64,000 nt of DNA from Emcibacteraceae bacterium (GTDB lineage: Bacteria > Pseudomonadota > Alphaproteobacteria > Sphingomonadales > Emcibacteraceae): assembly GCA_041396985.1 (NCBI GenBank), contig JAWKXO010000006.1:44936-108935 (forward strand). The letters run 5' to 3'. The position numbers were made by a program, and so were the translations under genes. Below the pieces are notes generated by a model. That model made no database searches and was not told where the DNA came from. It was given only the letters and a program-made list of their open reading frames with translations. Shown piece by piece: positions 61,731 to 64,000 of the stretch (the stretch's first letter is position 1; the number at the start of each line of letters is the position of its first letter).

Positions 61731-63086
61731 TTATTTTAAACTTACCTTAATAATCGTATCCCAGTTTAGAAGCTCATCTTTGGCTATTTTAAACATAATC
61801 CCGTCATCACTGACTTGATAAGGCACTTTGGTCCCCTTCCCAAGCAATGTCGCCTCGCTGATATTAAAATCGGTAAGGGGTAAGAAAATCTCCCCATCTT
61901 TCCAGTCCATAATATGAATATAAAAGGTCTTGTCCTTTTGTGTGGTCACGCCCCAGGGGCGCGGACCAACGGGACCGCCGCGCGTGCCATATATGCTTTC
62001 GCCGTAAATTTTTAACCAGTCCCCCATTTCGTGGAACGTTTTGATATTTTCCGCCTGTATCTGCCCGTCGGGCATCGGCCCCGTGTTCATCAGGTAATTT
62101 GAATTCCTCCCCGCCGCCCCGACAAGCGACCGGATTAAGTCTTCTGAGGTTTTAAAGCGGTCATCAACGAGATTAAATCCCCACGATCCGTTCATGGTCT
62201 GCGCCATTTCAAGTGGCATTTCATTGCTGACAAAGGTTGTGTTAAAACCGGCATCATTCTCCCCGGGCAAATCCTGCTCAAACGGCTGCACATCCTCCCC
62301 CGGATAGGGCGCCACATGATGATTGTTGATAATCAAAGCCTGCGGCTGTAAGTCATGGATCATTTTATAGGTTTCACTTAACCGCCAGCGGTCCTTCATC
62401 GGTCCCTTTTCCTGGTCCCACCACCCGTCAAACCATATGCCGCCAATGTCGCCGTAATTGGTCAGCAGCTCACGAAGCTGCGCATTCTGATAATCAATAT
62501 ATCTGTCCCAGTCACCGCTCTCCGGCCGTCCGGTATAGACATTTCCTGTCCGCCCGCGCGGATAATAATCCGGGTGGTGCCAGTCAAGCTGCGAATAATA
62601 GAAAAAAAGCTTAATGTCCGCCCTGTCACAGGCCACTTTCAGCTCCTTTAAAATATCGCGCTTAAACGGTGTGCGTTTGACGATATTATAATCACTCACC
62701 TTGCTGTCATACATGGCAAAGCCGTCATGATGCTTTGATGTGATGGTGATATATTTTGCGCCCGACGCCTTGATATTTTGCACCCATTCATCGGCATTGA
62801 ATTTTACGGGGTTAAAAAAAGTGGTCAGCCGCTCATATTTATCAATGGGGATCTGCTTTTCTTCCATAACCCATTCGGCGACATCCTTTTCGCCCGACCC
62901 CGCCATAAGGCTATATACCCCCCAGTGGATAAAAATACCGAATTTTGCATCCTGAAACCATTGCCGCGCCGCGATATTCTCCTGCGATGGCGTATAAACC
63001 TCCCCCCGCTCCTGCGTAGGTGCACTTGAATGGAATATTGTGACGCAAGCAAAAAATGCCAATAAAACAGCCGATATTTTTTTCAT
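61731..63086 (-). CDS. Secreted GH29 alpha-L-fucosidase
   Basis: Retaining glycosidase that removes alpha-L-fucose from glycans, family GH29. 451 residues with signal peptide (1-22) and the usual barrel motifs: FGIFIHWGVYSLMAGSGE, ITITSKHHDGFAMYDSKVSD, LDWHHPDYYPRG and GGIWFDGWWD with the likely nucleophile Asp220. The C-terminal beta-domain (about 370-451) is short. It suggests use of fucose-bearing algal or animal glycans, which fits a marine setting. It lies alone between the ABC exporter and the truncated helical-repeat gene. Confidence 0.93.
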   Translation of the reverse strand: MKKISAVLLAFFACVTIFHSSAPTQERGEVYTPSQENIAARQWFQDAKFGIFIHWGVYSLMAGSGEKDVAEWVMEEKQIPIDKYERLTTFFNPVKFNADEWVQNIKASGAKYITITSKHHDGFAMYDSKVSDYNIVKRTPFKRDILKELKVACDRADIKLFFYYSQLDWHHPDYYPRGRTGNVYTGRPESGDWDRYIDYQNAQLRELLTNYGDIGGIWFDGWWDQEKGPMKDRWRLSETYKMIHDLQPQALIINNHHVAPYPGEDVQPFEQDLPGENDAGFNTTFVSNEMPLEMAQTMNGSWGFNLVDDRFKTSEDLIRSLVGAAGRNSNYLMNTGPMPDGQIQAENIKTFHEMGDWLKIYGESIYGTRGGPVGPRPWGVTTQKDKTFYIHIMDWKDGEIFLPLTDFNISEATLLGKGTKVPYQVSDDGIMFKIAKDELLNWDTIIKVSLK

Positions 63087-63088
63087 GT

Positions 63089-64000
63089 TTAATCTACTAT
63101 CCCATATTCATATTTACGAAGAGCTATTTCTTCATCAACCCTTTCTCTTTCTTGAGCAGCTTGCTGATTTAATATCTCAACGTAATGTTTTGAAAACTCT
63201 CTAACATTGCTATTTTCATCTTCTAACCAATATTCTATTTCTTTGATTTTTCTTTCGTAAGCCAAAGCTCGTCCATATTCCCCAGAGACAACCCCAGTAG
63301 ACTCAAGTATGATCATAACCTCATTCAGAAGACTATGATCTTTTGGCAAGGATATAACAATCTCTCGGCATACTTTATGCAGGAATATTTGTCCTTCATA
63401 ATTTCTTAGAATAGATAAAACAAATTTTATATCTTCTTCATTTCCTCTAACGACTATTGTTAAAAGCTCATTTTCAAACTCATCTGGAAAATCCGGAAAA
63501 ATAAGGCTTAAAAATCTGGGCCCCCTATAACTATATAATCCGTCATCACCCTCATGCCAAGTACGCACTTCTTTTATGACTTGGACGGCATGACTTGAAA
63601 ATATTTTGTGTAACTCTTGAAATTGGAATGGAATGGCATCAAAAATTTCAGTTTCCTTACTTTTCTGAAGCCTTTCACCAAAAAACTTTACTACTTTTAA
63701 TGGATGTTTTTTTGCAACTAAAGTAAGAATTTCCTCTCCCTCATGATCAATCTGATTTAGCCATAACAAGTTATCCAAAACCACTTCTATTTCATTTTCA
63801 TCAAAAACTTCAAAAAGCTTTTTCCTATATGGTCTAAACCAAATTTCTTTTATCCAATCAGAATTCTTTAAAATCGTAAGCTCTTTAAGTATGGGAATAA
63901 TAAAATTTGTTTTTACCTTTTCTTGGTCAATATTTTTAATAGCCACTACAAGAACCATTATCAGCGCATCAACGTCCTGAAGTTTAATCGCAGAAACGAG
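63089..64000 (-). CDS. C-terminal end of an unrecognised helical-repeat protein, cut by the window edge
   Basis: The frame is open from the stop at 63089 to the last base with no stop, so the N-terminus lies beyond 64000; the ATG at 63958 is probably internal. The 303 visible residues are charged, mostly helical and repeat-like (HEAT-type feel, e.g. EILTLVAKKHPLKVVKFFGERL). They end in a coiled Glu/Arg-rich helix. Base composition is clearly more AT-rich than the adjacent fucosidase gene, two bases away, and the protein is rich in Lys, Ile and Glu. Such tails occur on large STAND or NTPase-type proteins, including phage-defence ones, but there is no catalytic motif here to support that. Function unknown. 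Confidence 0.6.
   Translation of the reverse strand, partial: LVSAIKLQDVDALIMVLVVAIKNIDQEKVKTNFIIPILKELTILKNSDWIKEIWFRPYRKKLFEVFDENEIEVVLDNLLWLNQIDHEGEEILTLVAKKHPLKVVKFFGERLQKSKETEIFDAIPFQFQELHKIFSSHAVQVIKEVRTWHEGDDGLYSYRGPRFLSLIFPDFPDEFENELLTIVVRGNEEDIKFVLSILRNYEGQIFLHKVCREIVISLPKDHSLLNEVMIILESTGVVSGEYGRALAYERKIKEIEYWLEDENSNVREFSKHYVEILNQQAAQERERVDEEIALRKYEYGIVD

Noticed and set aside
1..64000. CRISPR array, tRNA or rRNA genes, insertion sequences, integrase or prophage
   Set aside because: Reading both strands, I saw no regular spaced repeats, tRNA-like cloverleaf, rRNA stretch, transposase or terminal inverted repeats.

Overview
The window looks like chromosomal DNA of a marine-type, moderately AT-rich alphaproteobacterium. 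The main evidence is the run RNase D (short form) - lptC - lptA - lptB - rpoN - long hpf - ptsN (2931-8634), a conserved alphaproteobacterial order. The olsBA ornithine-lipid pair, Tat-exported redox enzymes and paired Lrp regulators fit this. The genus cannot be fixed from the sequence; an Emcibacter/Kordiimonas/Sneathiella-like lineage is only a guess. I saw no rRNA, tRNA, CRISPR array, transposase, integrase or prophage, and coding density is high.

Layout. 1-2776: Na+/sugar symporter (cut by the left edge) and a PQQ-type sugar dehydrogenase. 2931-8634: LPS transport, sigma-54 and nitrogen-PTS core. 8690-11438: a ParA ATPase, a ribbon-helix-helix protein with a cysteine tail, and a TPR/SPOR lipoprotein, apparently one operon. 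11652-18613: folate precursor synthesis (PabBC fusion), aldo/keto reductase, nucleotide-transporter-like protein, a divergent ApbE / FMN-binding pair, and UppP. 18617-26453: a probable four-gene minus-strand operon (cytochrome b, two unknown proteins, an alpha/beta hydrolase) divergent from a periplasmic molybdenum hydroxylase operon that ends with an unlisted 49-residue membrane protein. 26520-36783: a mix of metabolic genes, including a lone PseC-like aminotransferase, MnmD, a Rieske oxygenase, and an Lrp/methionine gamma-lyase pair. 36836-43175: OmpW, nitrilase, a Tat-exported cupin, and a GMC dehydrogenase pair facing a DUF1080 protein, suggesting sugar 3-oxidation. 43187-49306: regulator-target pairs (Lrp/OsmC, AraC, MarR/metallo-hydrolase) with visible dyad operators. 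49412-59721: a GT2/PIG-L fusion, FG-GAP protein, aminotransferase, PhzF, olsBA, and a DltD-like/MBOAT O-acylation pair. 59888-64000: YadGH-like ABC exporter, a GH29 fucosidase, and the C-terminal end of a helical-repeat protein running off the right edge.

How the genes fit together. Two themes recur. The first is periplasmic oxidation of sugars and aldehydes by Tat- or Sec-exported enzymes (PQQ dehydrogenase, Mo hydroxylase, GMC dehydrogenase), fed by glycoside cleavage (GH29, DUF1080) and sugar uptake (symporter). The second is envelope building: LPS export, undecaprenyl phosphate recycling, ornithine lipids, and surface glycan synthesis and O-acylation. The best candidates for undescribed biology are the ParA/RHH/SPOR operon, the Mo-hydroxylase with its small membrane protein, the GT2/PIG-L three-part protein, and the truncated right-edge protein.
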